Shown: positions 47,745 through 55,966 of the stretch, in pieces
Layout: each line of letters opens with the position of its first letter
How positions within the stretch are numbered: the first letter of the stretch is position 1
Source: Martinezella lusitana
Lineage (GTDB): Bacteria; Pseudomonadota; Alphaproteobacteria; Rhizobiales; Rhizobiaceae
Reading direction: 5' to 3'
DNA: 64,000 nucleotides
Assembly (NCBI RefSeq): GCF_010668395.1
Contig: NZ_WUEY01000011.1
Span: forward strand, 124,001-188,000
Made by a program: the position numbers and the translations under genes
The notes under the pieces: generated by a model
What the model was told of the DNA's origin: nothing
Databases searched by the model: none
Seen by the model: the letters and a program-made list of their open reading frames with translations, nothing else

Positions 47745-48725
47745 CTATTGCGCGGAGACCGGCTTTGTAATCGACAACGGCATTGAGAGAGTGAGCAAGA
47801 CAGCATCGCCGCTTGCTCGGTTCTTCGTGTCGAATTCATGGAAATATTTCAGGCGCGTGGATAGCGGAAGTTCACCGACCTTGAAGGTCCAGCCCACCGT
47901 CGCGCCAATTGCGAGCGACCGTCCCTCGAAGTCGCCGAGCGTGGCACCTTGCCCGCTGTCACCCGTGACCTGTTGATAATAATAGCCAACCAGGCCGGCA
48001 TCGAACTGCTCGTTGAAATGCTGAACGGCCGCCCATTCGAAATGGAACTCGTTACCGGTTCTGTAGTCGGTCGCCGGATTTTCGGCATTGAACGTCATGC
48101 CGACCGTTCCCGAGAGATCCAGGCCGATCGAGGGATCAAGCCACGTCAGCGATGTCGAGACGTCCGCGCCCCAGTGATGGAAGGCCACGTTGGATATTTC
48201 CCCGTCCTGATAGTCGCCGATCGGCACGTTAACCATGACGCCGGTCTGCCAGTGGAAATTGCCCGATTCCCAGCCAAGCAAAGCGCTGACCACGGGATCG
48301 CCAACAGTGAATACCGTATCCGTCACGCTACCGTCCGCCGCGTGGCCTCGCGGACCTTTCAAGGTCAGATCCGCGGACGTCTTCATCCAGCCGACCGGCA
48401 CCGTCGCGGAAAGGCCGAACCGGCCGCCGGCAACATCCTCGGGAAGGATCCACAGGACTGTCGGCAATTCGAAGACGGCATTCCCATCGACGCCGACCGC
48501 AACCCGGCCACCCGTCGGCAAGGATTTGCCGCCACCCAAGCTACCGGAATAGATGTAAACGTCGTTCTCGAAATAGACGCCCGGCGGAGGCGTGAAACCT
48601 GCACCGGGGCCTTTGGAGCCAAGCAGATAGAAGCCCGTTCCATTTTCTGCGGCATGAACGCCCACACCCGACAGCAGCAAGGAAGCACCCGCAGCCATCA
48701 GGCAGACCAAATGATACGACTTCAT
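47745..48725 (-). CDS. Outer-membrane transporter-like protein (phenol MetA-degradation family)
   Basis: A 326-residue exported protein with a signal peptide (to about residue 25, VHAAE) and alternating strands ending in a final beta hairpin (RASGDAVLLTLSMPLSI). GTGFYLLGSKGPGAGFTPPPGVYF is the family start, given here in two adjoining parts. The family is thought to form outer-membrane barrels for small aromatic or hydrophobic compounds. A regulon box lies 73 bp upstream on its strand. Confidence 0.82.
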   Translation of the reverse strand: MKSYHLVCLMAAGASLLLSGVGVHAAENGTGFYLLGSKGPGAGFTPPPGVYFENDVYIYSGSLGGGKSLPTGGRVAVGVDGNAVFELPTVLWILPEDVAGGRFGLSATVPVGWMKTSADLTLKGPRGHAADGSVTDTVFTVGDPVVSALLGWESGNFHWQTGVMVNVPIGDYQDGEISNVAFHHWGADVSTSLTWLDPSIGLDLSGTVGMTFNAENPATDYRTGNEFHFEWAAVQHFNEQFDAGLVGYYYQQVTGDSGQGATLGDFEGRSLAIGATVGWTFKVGELPLSTRLKYFHEFDTKNRASGDAVLLTLSMPLSITKPVSAQ

Positions 48726-48798
48726 GCAGCCCCCTTGAACACAATCCCAAGTAGAATCACTATTCTAACGAAGGATCTCGTGCCGGGGGGTCATGCGC

Positions 48799-48816
48799 AA
48801 GTACGCAACGGTAAAC
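48799..48816 (-). promoter_or_regulatory. Regulon box copy 5 (toward the outer-membrane protein)
   Basis: On the minus strand GTTTACCGTTGCGTACTT, ending 73 bp before the start at 48725. A half-site CCGTAAAT upstream overlaps the stop codon of the regulator gene. Confidence 0.75.
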
Positions 48817-48827
48817 CGGGCTGTAAT

Positions 48828-50540
48828 TTACGGCTGCTGGGCGCTGATGACGGTCGGGAAATTTGCACCTGCCTTCGAAAGGCCGGCCTCGAGGTCGGCC
48901 ACGATCTCCGGCCGCATACGAGCCGTCGCCATCCGGTCGCGAAACAGGTCTTCGAAGTTGTGGTCGGATCCCTTCACGTCGTTGAGGAGGGCATTCGCAT
49001 CCGTGGCTCCGAGCTGCCCCGATGCGGCCGCTCTCACGGCACGAACGATGAAGTCCGTACAGTTGACGCGATCTGACAGAAGCGATGCTTCGGACCAATT
49101 GCCGTTTCGGTAGGCGTCGAGCGCCAGCACCACCATGGCATCGCGCGGCGGCGTGTCGCTCTCGTTGCTTGCGGTCTGCGCCAGATCCACGCCCGCTTTC
49201 CAATATCCGGCGGAAAATAGCACGAGGCCCAAAGAAGCGGCGGCATCCGGATTGTTCGGATTGAGAGCCATTGCCCGATTGCCCGCCTCGATCGCCGCAT
49301 CTGTCCTTCCATCCAGAAAATGCGCGATCATCAGCGCCGTCTGTGCCCGGTCGGAAAGCGGCGCAAGCAGCACGGCGCGTTTCGCCAATTCCAGCGACCG
49401 CGCGCGCGTGGCTGCATCGATGGCGCTGTCGCGCGGAGCAAGCAGGATGCGCGAAAGCAGGGCGTTGGCATCGGGATCGTCAGGCGTGCGCGCGAGCGTG
49501 CGCTCAAGACAGAGGGACGCGGCGGCAATGCCGCGGCTGCCGCCTTCGTCCAACGCATATTCGGCGCGCAGCACACATGCATTTCCAAGCGCTCCCTTCG
49601 GACTGCTCTGCACTTCGAATGTGTTGACGACGCCATGGGTGGCGGCGATGCGCCTTGCCAGTATTCCGGTTATTTCCTCCCGGACAGCCGCCGGGCTCCT
49701 GCCGCTGATCTCGACGGTTTCGACGCCCGATTTCAACAGCTCGCCGGACATGCGGTCCACGATCTGCCACCACACACTATGATCGTCGCTCGTGCCGTAA
49801 TACTTCATCTCAACGTCATATCTCGGGAAGACCCCAAGGCTCCGGCTCGATTCCAGGGACGGCTTCGCGACGACGACGGTCTGAAATTGCGTGAGGGCGG
49901 TGAGCAGCATATCCGTTGTCTGCGCGGCCTCGTCGTTCAGATCGGCGGATACGGCCGTCATGGCGAGCGTGAGGCTGGGTTTGCTCGTGGTGTTCGGCAG
50001 GAGATAAAGAGTGCCGGCTGTCACCAGCAACAAGGCAACAGACACCGCCGCCCCTGCAACCAGAAGCCATTTCCATCTCGGACGCGATGGCCGTCTGACG
50101 TCGGCGACGCGGACGGAATCGCGCAAAGGTGCCGGCAAGCCGCCGTTTACGGGCAAATCCTCGACGCCGCCTCGGTCGGGCGTCTTCAGGAACAGGGTGA
50201 GATAGCTCCCCTTCGGTATGTAGACCGACACGCCCAAATCCGCGCCGAAGACGCCGTAGTAGCTTTCGAGGCTGGTTCTCAGGCGGCTGATCTCTATGCG
50301 AACGATCGGATCGTTTGCAGCATCGAAACCGCTTGGCCTGCCGAGGACATCAAGGGCTATCGAATATGCCTTCACACCACTTTCGCAACCGGCGAGCCGA
50401 CGTTCCGCAAGATATCGCAGGATATCGCGCTGCCGGTCGGATACCCGGAAGCGGTCGTCCGACAGCAGACGCTCAAGCTCCAGTCTCGCCTTCTCAAGAG
50501 AGACCTCTCCCGACCTGATCTCAGATGTTTCGACAGCCAT
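48828..50540 (-). CDS. Membrane-anchored wHTH regulator with TPR sensor domain (CadC-like)
   Basis: A 570-residue regulator. Residues about 30-115 form a winged-helix DNA-binding domain of the kind found in rhizobial TPR regulators: VKAYSIALDVLGRPSGFDA, NDPIVRIEISRLRTSLESYY, and the wing VYIPKGSYL. A single membrane segment follows (about 156-181, WLLVAGAAVSVALLLVTAG), and the C-terminal half is a periplasmic TPR array (LAKRAVLLAPLSDRAQTAL; AMALNPNNPDAAASLGLVLF). The architecture is that of one-component membrane sensors such as CadC. I infer that it reads the RTTTACNGTWRCGTACTY boxes. An ATG eight codons upstream is an alternative start. Confidence 0.85.
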   Translation of the reverse strand: MAVETSEIRSGEVSLEKARLELERLLSDDRFRVSDRQRDILRYLAERRLAGCESGVKAYSIALDVLGRPSGFDAANDPIVRIEISRLRTSLESYYGVFGADLGVSVYIPKGSYLTLFLKTPDRGGVEDLPVNGGLPAPLRDSVRVADVRRPSRPRWKWLLVAGAAVSVALLLVTAGTLYLLPNTTSKPSLTLAMTAVSADLNDEAAQTTDMLLTALTQFQTVVVAKPSLESSRSLGVFPRYDVEMKYYGTSDDHSVWWQIVDRMSGELLKSGVETVEISGRSPAAVREEITGILARRIAATHGVVNTFEVQSSPKGALGNACVLRAEYALDEGGSRGIAAASLCLERTLARTPDDPDANALLSRILLAPRDSAIDAATRARSLELAKRAVLLAPLSDRAQTALMIAHFLDGRTDAAIEAGNRAMALNPNNPDAAASLGLVLFSAGYWKAGVDLAQTASNESDTPPRDAMVVLALDAYRNGNWSEASLLSDRVNCTDFIVRAVRAAASGQLGATDANALLNDVKGSDHNFEDLFRDRMATARMRPEIVADLEAGLSKAGANFPTVISAQQP

Positions 50541-50593
50541 TTCGCAGCTCCCCCGCATGCGCAAATCGACTAATGTATAATATTATTAATTAC

Positions 50594-50689
50594 CCCCACA
50601 TATCATGGGGTGCGCAGCAAGTCACAGACAAAAATTTGGAGTTGCATCGAAAGCGCTAAATAAAACTAATACGTGATCAATTTCGATGC
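50594..50689. promoter_or_regulatory. Leader region of the regulator with inverted repeats
   Basis: Two symmetric elements lie upstream of the regulator: CCCCA-N7-TGGGG at 50594-50610 and the perfect GCATCGAAA/TTTCGATGC pair at 50644-50652 and 50681-50689. No regulon box is present here, so the regulator does not appear to be autoregulated by that motif. Confidence 0.4.
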
Positions 50690-50815
50690 GACCATGGTAT
50701 CGATCCGAGACGTTTTCCGCACCGGCCCGTCTTCCAGCTTCCCCGTTTTGCCCGGCGAGGAAAATCGGCAGAGCGTCGATGCGCGCCAGTGGGACACTTG
50801 CGGCCGACAAATGCG

Positions 50816-51433
50816 TTACAGAACGAAGACAACGGTGCCCTTTGACACATGGGCGTAAAGCTCCATCACGTCTTCGTTCACCATTCTGATGCAGCCGGAA
50901 GAGACTTCTTTGCCGATCGTCCAGGGCTCCGAGGTGCCGTGAATGCGGTAAAGGGTGTCGATCCCGTTCTTGTAAAGATAGAGCGCGCGCGCACCCAGGG
51001 GGTTGCCCGGCCCCGGCTCAATCCGATGCGGCAGTTCCGGAGCATCGCTGCGCATGTCGTCCGTCGGATACCAGGCCGGCCATTTCGCCATCCTTCCAAT
51101 GGTCGCAACCCCGGACCAGGCATGGCCCGACGCGCCGACGGCAATCCCATAGCGGCGCGCCTTTCCGTCACCCAGTATGAAATAGAGCTGCCTTGCGGAG
51201 GTATCGACGACAATGGTTCCCGGCGCGTAACCCACTGGGGCCGTCACGGTCGCCGGGCGGAACCGCGAGGCAAACTTGCTTCTGTCGATCGGCCTGACAT
51301 TGTATGGTTCATCGGCATAGGGCCGAATTTCCGCGGACTTCGGCGCGCCATCGACATCTTGATGCGCGCAGGAGACAAGAAGGCCGAGCGCGCCGGCACA
51401 TATGAGGGGAGCGAGGCGACGGACAAACGTCAA
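50816..51433 (-). CDS. L,D-transpeptidase (YkuD/ErfK family), lipoprotein
   Basis: A 205-residue envelope enzyme with a lipobox (LLVSC, Cys22) and a YkuD catalytic domain ending IHGTSEPW (His165) and SSGCIRM (Cys181). It crosslinks peptidoglycan or attaches proteins to it in the periplasm. It is on the same strand as the regulator downstream (275-bp gap) but has no regulon box before it. It could be an independent housekeeping gene lying within the cluster. Confidence 0.92.
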   Translation of the reverse strand: MTFVRRLAPLICAGALGLLVSCAHQDVDGAPKSAEIRPYADEPYNVRPIDRSKFASRFRPATVTAPVGYAPGTIVVDTSARQLYFILGDGKARRYGIAVGASGHAWSGVATIGRMAKWPAWYPTDDMRSDAPELPHRIEPGPGNPLGARALYLYKNGIDTLYRIHGTSEPWTIGKEVSSGCIRMVNEDVMELYAHVSKGTVVFVL

Positions 51434-51533
51434 GCTGCATACCCCGCGCCTGTCGTCGCCCTATGAATCCTGTCGCAAAGCCGTCGCCGATCGACAGGAC
51501 ATGGTTCTCGCCAGCCCGGTTTTCTCGAACGCC

Positions 51534-54500
51534 TCACCATTTGACGCGAAATCCGGCCGTGCCGTTGAGGGAGTAGCTGTCGCCAAGCGACTTGAGGCTG
51601 GTATTGGCGGAAAGCTCCGCATACACGGAATACTTGTCGTCATTCCAATTATAGCTGCCGCCCACGCCCAAGCCACCCCATAGCCGTTCGTTGCCGGTCT
51701 CGAAACCGACCCCGGAGACCTCGACCACGGACGGATCAAGGAACTCGTAGTAGAGATTGGCGATGCCATAGAGATGGCTGCGTCGCGTCTTGCCGGCCTC
51801 GTCCTTCCAGCTTGCATCCTTGTCGGCGGAGACGCCAAGCCGGCCGAGAAGGCTGTCGTTGCCGCCCGACGATATTCTGGCGCCGAACGTGTCCGTGAAA
51901 CTGTCGAAGCGGACGTTTGAATAGGCGAGCTGAATCTGGGGAGTGACCGTCCAGTCGTCATGCAGCTCGATCTTCTTGCCGGTCTCCACAGACAGCGCAT
52001 AGCCAAAGCCGCCGTTGTTGTCCTGGAGATCGCGATGAGCGGCGTCGGAGAAAAGATCGCTTTCGAACCAGCTCAGGGATGCCTGACCGTCGACATAGAA
52101 GCCGGTGCTATCGAGCCATGTCAGCGTACCGCCGAATCCGTAGCCGTCCGTTCGAAGACTGCCGTCGCCAAACACCGACGAAACGTCGGTGACGGCCCGG
52201 CCGTAGTGAAACGACACCCCGCCGACAAGTTTCGCCCCGTCCTTGGCGTCGTACAGCAATCCGTCGAGGCCGGCCTGCAGCCGCCATATGTCCATGTCGT
52301 AGTCCATGGAGGCGGTCGCCGTGCGAGGCTCGTAGTGGCCATGAAGCCCGTCAATTCTGGTCCAGATGGCGTTGCTTTCGATTGTCGCCTTCCCGTCTCC
52401 GTAATAGCTCGCCTGCTCGGGGGTGACCGTGCATCGGAAGTTCTGCGTCGGATCCTTGCAGAACACCTGCTCTGGAACGGCGGGCTCCGTCCAATAGCGA
52501 TTTCCGACGCGCTGCTGCATCGTCGGCAAGGACTGCAGAGCCATCAGAACCTGCGGATAGACCTGGTAGACAGGGTCGCCGGGCTGGTAGAGCGGCTCGG
52601 GCGAACCAGGTGTCGAGGATGGCGCATCGGAGCGAAGATACCAGTTGTTGTCGGTCGCATTCGCGCCGACCCCTCCGTAGTGAAGCGTATATGCATAGGC
52701 GCCGCCGACGACCGCCGGCTCACCCTGCTCCGTCACATAGTCGCTCGCCAGCGTGAAGGCAGTCGGCACCGAGGTTGCCCCGTTGACGGTGTCGACGACG
52801 AGGATGCCGTCGCCCGTGGTCAGGGCGCCGGGACCCGTCGTGTTTTTCACGGCAAGCGTCGAGTTGCCGGTGATCGTACCCCCGTCGACGATCAGCCTGT
52901 CCGAGGGAGATCCGTCCGCGCCCAGATAGGTGTTCAGACCGATCTCGCCGCCTTGGCCGACATAATTGGCGACGGTCAGCGTCTTGTAGCTCGCCAGCAC
53001 CGTCGGATCGCCGACCGGAGGCGTGTATTGGATAAGGCTCGGATCATTGATCAGGTTCGTCAGGTTGGAGCTTCCGGTCATCGTCCACAACGTATCGACG
53101 AGCGTCACGTTCGAGACGCTTCCCGGCTCGGTGAAGGCGGCGCCGGTCAGCGTCGAGTTGCGCGCCGTTACGTTGGCGGTAGTCGATCCGGCAGCGACGA
53201 CCGCAACGGGAGACAGCGAGGTGCGAACGAGCGTGCCGTCGTCGGCGACCTGATCGATCCCGAAGCTGACCGTCGGAAGTGCCCGAAACGCGCTTGCACT
53301 CTTGACGTCGAGCCAGTCGATCCCCTTGACGGTAACGCCATCGAGGCTGACACCCCCCGTGCCGCCGCCGACACCGATCGCCGTGCCGTTGCTGGCAATG
53401 GAGCCGCCACTGAAGCTGGCGGTCTGTTCCGTTCCGCTGCCCGTCAGGAACAGGCCAATGGAGCCGGCGCCACTCACCGCGATGTCCGTGTCGCTGCCGG
53501 AAACGGTCGCTCCCGAGTGGACGACAACCCCGTCGGAGCCGCTTCCGACGGTCGTTATGGTCGAATCTTCCGTCACCAGACTGCTCTCGGGTCCATAGAC
53601 GAAGGCTCCCGCGGAGGTGTCCCCTGTTGTCGATACATCCGTACGACCGATGAGCGCGTGCCCCCGATAAATGAACAATCCCTCGCTCTCGGTGCCCGAG
53701 GTACTGATGCTCGATCGCCCGGGCCCTTCGGCCGATATTGTGAGCCGCGTCATGTCGGGGTCGGCATATAGAAATGCGCCGGCGCTAAGATCGCCTGTGG
53801 TCGTGATCTGCGTGACGCCCCTGAGATCGCTACGTCCCGTATTGATGGTGTAGAGGCCATCCGACTGATTGTTCGAGTGCGTATCGATCGTCAGCAGAGA
53901 ACCGGCATCGGATGTCAGAATACCGCCGAGCCCCGTATTGACGTTCTGCGACACGAGAATGCCCCTGTCGTAGCCCGTCGTCCCGCCATCCGCGACATGG
54001 ACCGAAAGCTGACTGCCTGCATCCAAATGCAGCGATGCGCCGCCGCTCATGCTGATGCCCTGGAATATCCCCGGCTGCTGGTATGCGTCGATATTGACGA
54101 TGGAGTTGGGCCTCAGGACAACATCGTTGGTCAGGGCCGGCGTCGCCGCCGCCGATGCCCCGAGCATCATTCCAAGATAGGCGCGGATGTTGGTCGTCGA
54201 TCCCTGCTCGAAGACCAGATGGGTCTGGGCTCCGGCGCCGAGATGAATGCCATAGGAAAGATTGCCGTTCGTCGAGATATTGGTCGTAACACCGGATCCG
54301 AAAGTCAATGACGTTCCGGTAATGCTCCCTGAGCCATCGGTCGTCGTCCAAATACCATGCCCGTTGGTGCCGGACGAGTTGATGGTGATCGGCCCAGCCA
54401 CCGGCCCGTTGGACAGGGTCACGGTCGAGTTGCGCTGAATCCTGAGTGCGGTGTTGTTCGTGCCGGTGACGGTGTCGCCGCTCGACAGCACGAACGAGGA

Positions 54501-54641
54501 ATTGGGGGGCACGACAAGATTGGTATAGTTGTCGGCCATGGCTGGAGAAGCGCATGCAACAAGCAAAGTACCGGTCCAGGCCAGCAGATTTGGCGGAAAC
54601 GAAGACCGTTGAAATGCCTGAGAGCCCGCGTCGTGGACCAT
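51534..54641 (-). CDS. Autotransporter (type V secretion) outer-membrane protein
   Basis: A 1035-residue autotransporter. The start at 54641 follows GGGAGAAATAGAG and gives a signal peptide ending SPAMADN near residue 36. The passenger (about 37-740) is a Gly/Ser/Thr-rich beta-helix with repeated short strands. The last 270 residues form the barrel and end in GTAGFRVKW with a terminal Trp, as barrel proteins do. It probably shows a surface adhesin or protective layer. The frame runs 56 codons further upstream, but that part overlaps the small gene at 54679-54978. It may be co-transcribed with that gene under box copy 6. Confidence 0.88.
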   Translation of the reverse strand: MVHDAGSQAFQRSSFPPNLLAWTGTLLVACASPAMADNYTNLVVPPNSSFVLSSGDTVTGTNNTALRIQRNSTVTLSNGPVAGPITINSSGTNGHGIWTTTDGSGSITGTSLTFGSGVTTNISTNGNLSYGIHLGAGAQTHLVFEQGSTTNIRAYLGMMLGASAAATPALTNDVVLRPNSIVNIDAYQQPGIFQGISMSGGASLHLDAGSQLSVHVADGGTTGYDRGILVSQNVNTGLGGILTSDAGSLLTIDTHSNNQSDGLYTINTGRSDLRGVTQITTTGDLSAGAFLYADPDMTRLTISAEGPGRSSISTSGTESEGLFIYRGHALIGRTDVSTTGDTSAGAFVYGPESSLVTEDSTITTVGSGSDGVVVHSGATVSGSDTDIAVSGAGSIGLFLTGSGTEQTASFSGGSIASNGTAIGVGGGTGGVSLDGVTVKGIDWLDVKSASAFRALPTVSFGIDQVADDGTLVRTSLSPVAVVAAGSTTANVTARNSTLTGAAFTEPGSVSNVTLVDTLWTMTGSSNLTNLINDPSLIQYTPPVGDPTVLASYKTLTVANYVGQGGEIGLNTYLGADGSPSDRLIVDGGTITGNSTLAVKNTTGPGALTTGDGILVVDTVNGATSVPTAFTLASDYVTEQGEPAVVGGAYAYTLHYGGVGANATDNNWYLRSDAPSSTPGSPEPLYQPGDPVYQVYPQVLMALQSLPTMQQRVGNRYWTEPAVPEQVFCKDPTQNFRCTVTPEQASYYGDGKATIESNAIWTRIDGLHGHYEPRTATASMDYDMDIWRLQAGLDGLLYDAKDGAKLVGGVSFHYGRAVTDVSSVFGDGSLRTDGYGFGGTLTWLDSTGFYVDGQASLSWFESDLFSDAAHRDLQDNNGGFGYALSVETGKKIELHDDWTVTPQIQLAYSNVRFDSFTDTFGARISSGGNDSLLGRLGVSADKDASWKDEAGKTRRSHLYGIANLYYEFLDPSVVEVSGVGFETGNERLWGGLGVGGSYNWNDDKYSVYAELSANTSLKSLGDSYSLNGTAGFRVKW

Positions 54642-54678
54642 CTCTATTTCTCCCAACTTTTGAGGTGGAAAACACGGT

Positions 54679-54978
54679 TCATTCCGCAAAGCTTGACCCG
54701 CTTTGCAGAATGAATTGGATGACATCGGCTTCGATATCGCGGCAGACGGCCTCGTACTCATCGACGAGGGGGCCGCCGCTGCCGCCTCCGTCTTTCTGAA
54801 ATCGTTCAAGCGCGAGACTCGCCTCCTCGTATGCCTCGAAGAGGTCGTCCAGCCGCCGGCTTCTGACCGCGAGAATCTGAAGCCGGCCCCGCAAGGCAGG
54901 CAGCTTCAACATCAGACGCCAAAGTCCGCGCTGTGCCGCCTTGCTTGTCCTGCTCGCTTCGCCGCCTCGCCTATCCAT
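54679..54978 (-). CDS. Small hypothetical protein before the autotransporter
   Basis: A 99-residue, probably all-helical protein (LQILAVRSRRLDDLFEAYEEA; LVDEYEAVCRDIEADVIQF, given in parts). I do not recognise the family. Its start lies 62 bp from a minus-strand copy of the regulon box, the same distance as for the confirmed genes, which argues that it is real. It ends 37 bp before the autotransporter start, so it may be the first gene of that operon. A shorter start at Met23 is possible. Confidence 0.55.
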   Translation of the reverse strand: MDRRGGEASRTSKAAQRGLWRLMLKLPALRGRLQILAVRSRRLDDLFEAYEEASLALERFQKDGGGSGGPLVDEYEAVCRDIEADVIQFILQSGSSFAE

Positions 54979-55040
54979 CTAACGACGACCTTCCCCCATC
55001 GAGGTGATCGACCGAGTATGGGATGTTTTAGATGAAACGT

Positions 55041-55058
55041 AAGTACGTTACCGTAAAT
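55041..55058 (-). promoter_or_regulatory. Regulon box copy 6 (toward the small protein and autotransporter)
   Basis: On the minus strand ATTTACGGTAACGTACTT, ending 62 bp before the start at 54978. Confidence 0.72.
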
Positions 55059-55098
55059 GGCCCGACATCTCGGCGGCGCACGGATCGTTTACGGGACT

Positions 55099-55116
55099 GT
55101 TTACTGTTGCGTACTC
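55099..55116 (+). promoter_or_regulatory. Regulon box copy 7 (toward the outer-membrane protein/MscS operon)
   Basis: GTTTACTGTTGCGTACTC, ending 55 bp before the ATG at 55172, with the half-site CGTTTACGGG at 55086-55095. Confidence 0.72.
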
Positions 55117-55171
55117 GCATGCGCGTGGCGAACGTGGCTTCATGACGGCAATTTGCCCGGAGGCCGCAAGA

Positions 55172-55966
55172 ATGCAAATGAAAGCCTGGCTGATCGCAAC
55201 TATCCTTTGTGCGGGAACGGCTGCCGCTCAGGAGCATTCTGACGTCAACGAGGCCAATAACCCTCTGACGCCCAAGATTACGATCAATCTGCAGGACTAT
55301 TACGTTCCGAGCTTCATCGACACGCCCGGCCACCCGAAGGCAAACCAGTTCCTGCTGCGCGGCTTGATCCCCTCCGACCTCGGAGGCGCGCCGCAACTGT
55401 TCCGGTTCACCTTGCCCATAGCCACATCGCCCGACGTGCCGACCGGCTATGTGACGGGTCTCGGCGACCTCACGCTGATGGATCTCTTCATTCTACCGAA
55501 GAAGGGCGACATTACCTTCGGCGCGGGGCCGCTGGTAGTGCTGCCGACCGCGACCGATACGTCGCTTGGAAGTGGAAAATGGCAGGTTGGCGCAGCGGGC
55601 GTGGCCGTCGTTCCCCAGGAATGGGGGCTGCTGGGCGGACTGCTCACCTACCAGACCTCGTTCGCCGGCAAGGAAGACCGTGAAGACGTCAATCTCCTGA
55701 CGGTGCAGCCTATCGTCAACTTCAATCTCAAGGACGGCTGGTACGTCCGGTCGTCGGCGACCTGGAATTTCAATCTGGAAAACGGCAGCAGCTACATCCC
55801 TGTCGGCCTCGGCCTGGGCAAGGTGGTCCCCCTGGAGAGCGGCATTACGATGAACGCCTTTGTCGAACCGCAATATACCGTCTGGCACGACGGGCCCGGC
55901 GCACCGCGATGGCAGATCTTCGCAGGCCTGAACTTCCAGTTCCCGATCAGAAAGCCATCGCAATGA
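55172..55966 (+). CDS. Exported beta-rich protein, probable outer-membrane barrel
   Basis: A 264-residue protein with a short signal (MQMKAWLIATILCAGTAAAQE) and then amphipathic strands (GLGDLTLMDLFILP; DGWYVRSSATWNFNLENG), ending NFQFPIRKPSQ. It resembles the transporter/MetA-pathway barrel proteins, like the gene at 47745, but is more divergent. GGAGG (55059+100: 55159-55163) precedes the ATG at 55172, which is preferred over the frame start at 55142. It overlaps the MscS gene by four bases. Confidence 0.8.
   Translation: MQMKAWLIATILCAGTAAAQEHSDVNEANNPLTPKITINLQDYYVPSFIDTPGHPKANQFLLRGLIPSDLGGAPQLFRFTLPIATSPDVPTGYVTGLGDLTLMDLFILPKKGDITFGAGPLVVLPTATDTSLGSGKWQVGAAGVAVVPQEWGLLGGLLTYQTSFAGKEDREDVNLLTVQPIVNFNLKDGWYVRSSATWNFNLENGSSYIPVGLGLGKVVPLESGITMNAFVEPQYTVWHDGPGAPRWQIFAGLNFQFPIRKPSQ

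Noticed and set aside
51960-53771. A 603-codon plus-strand frame opposite the autotransporter
   Set aside because: It lies entirely antisense to a protein with a clear barrel end and beta-helix repeats; its Arg-rich composition is that of a shadow frame.
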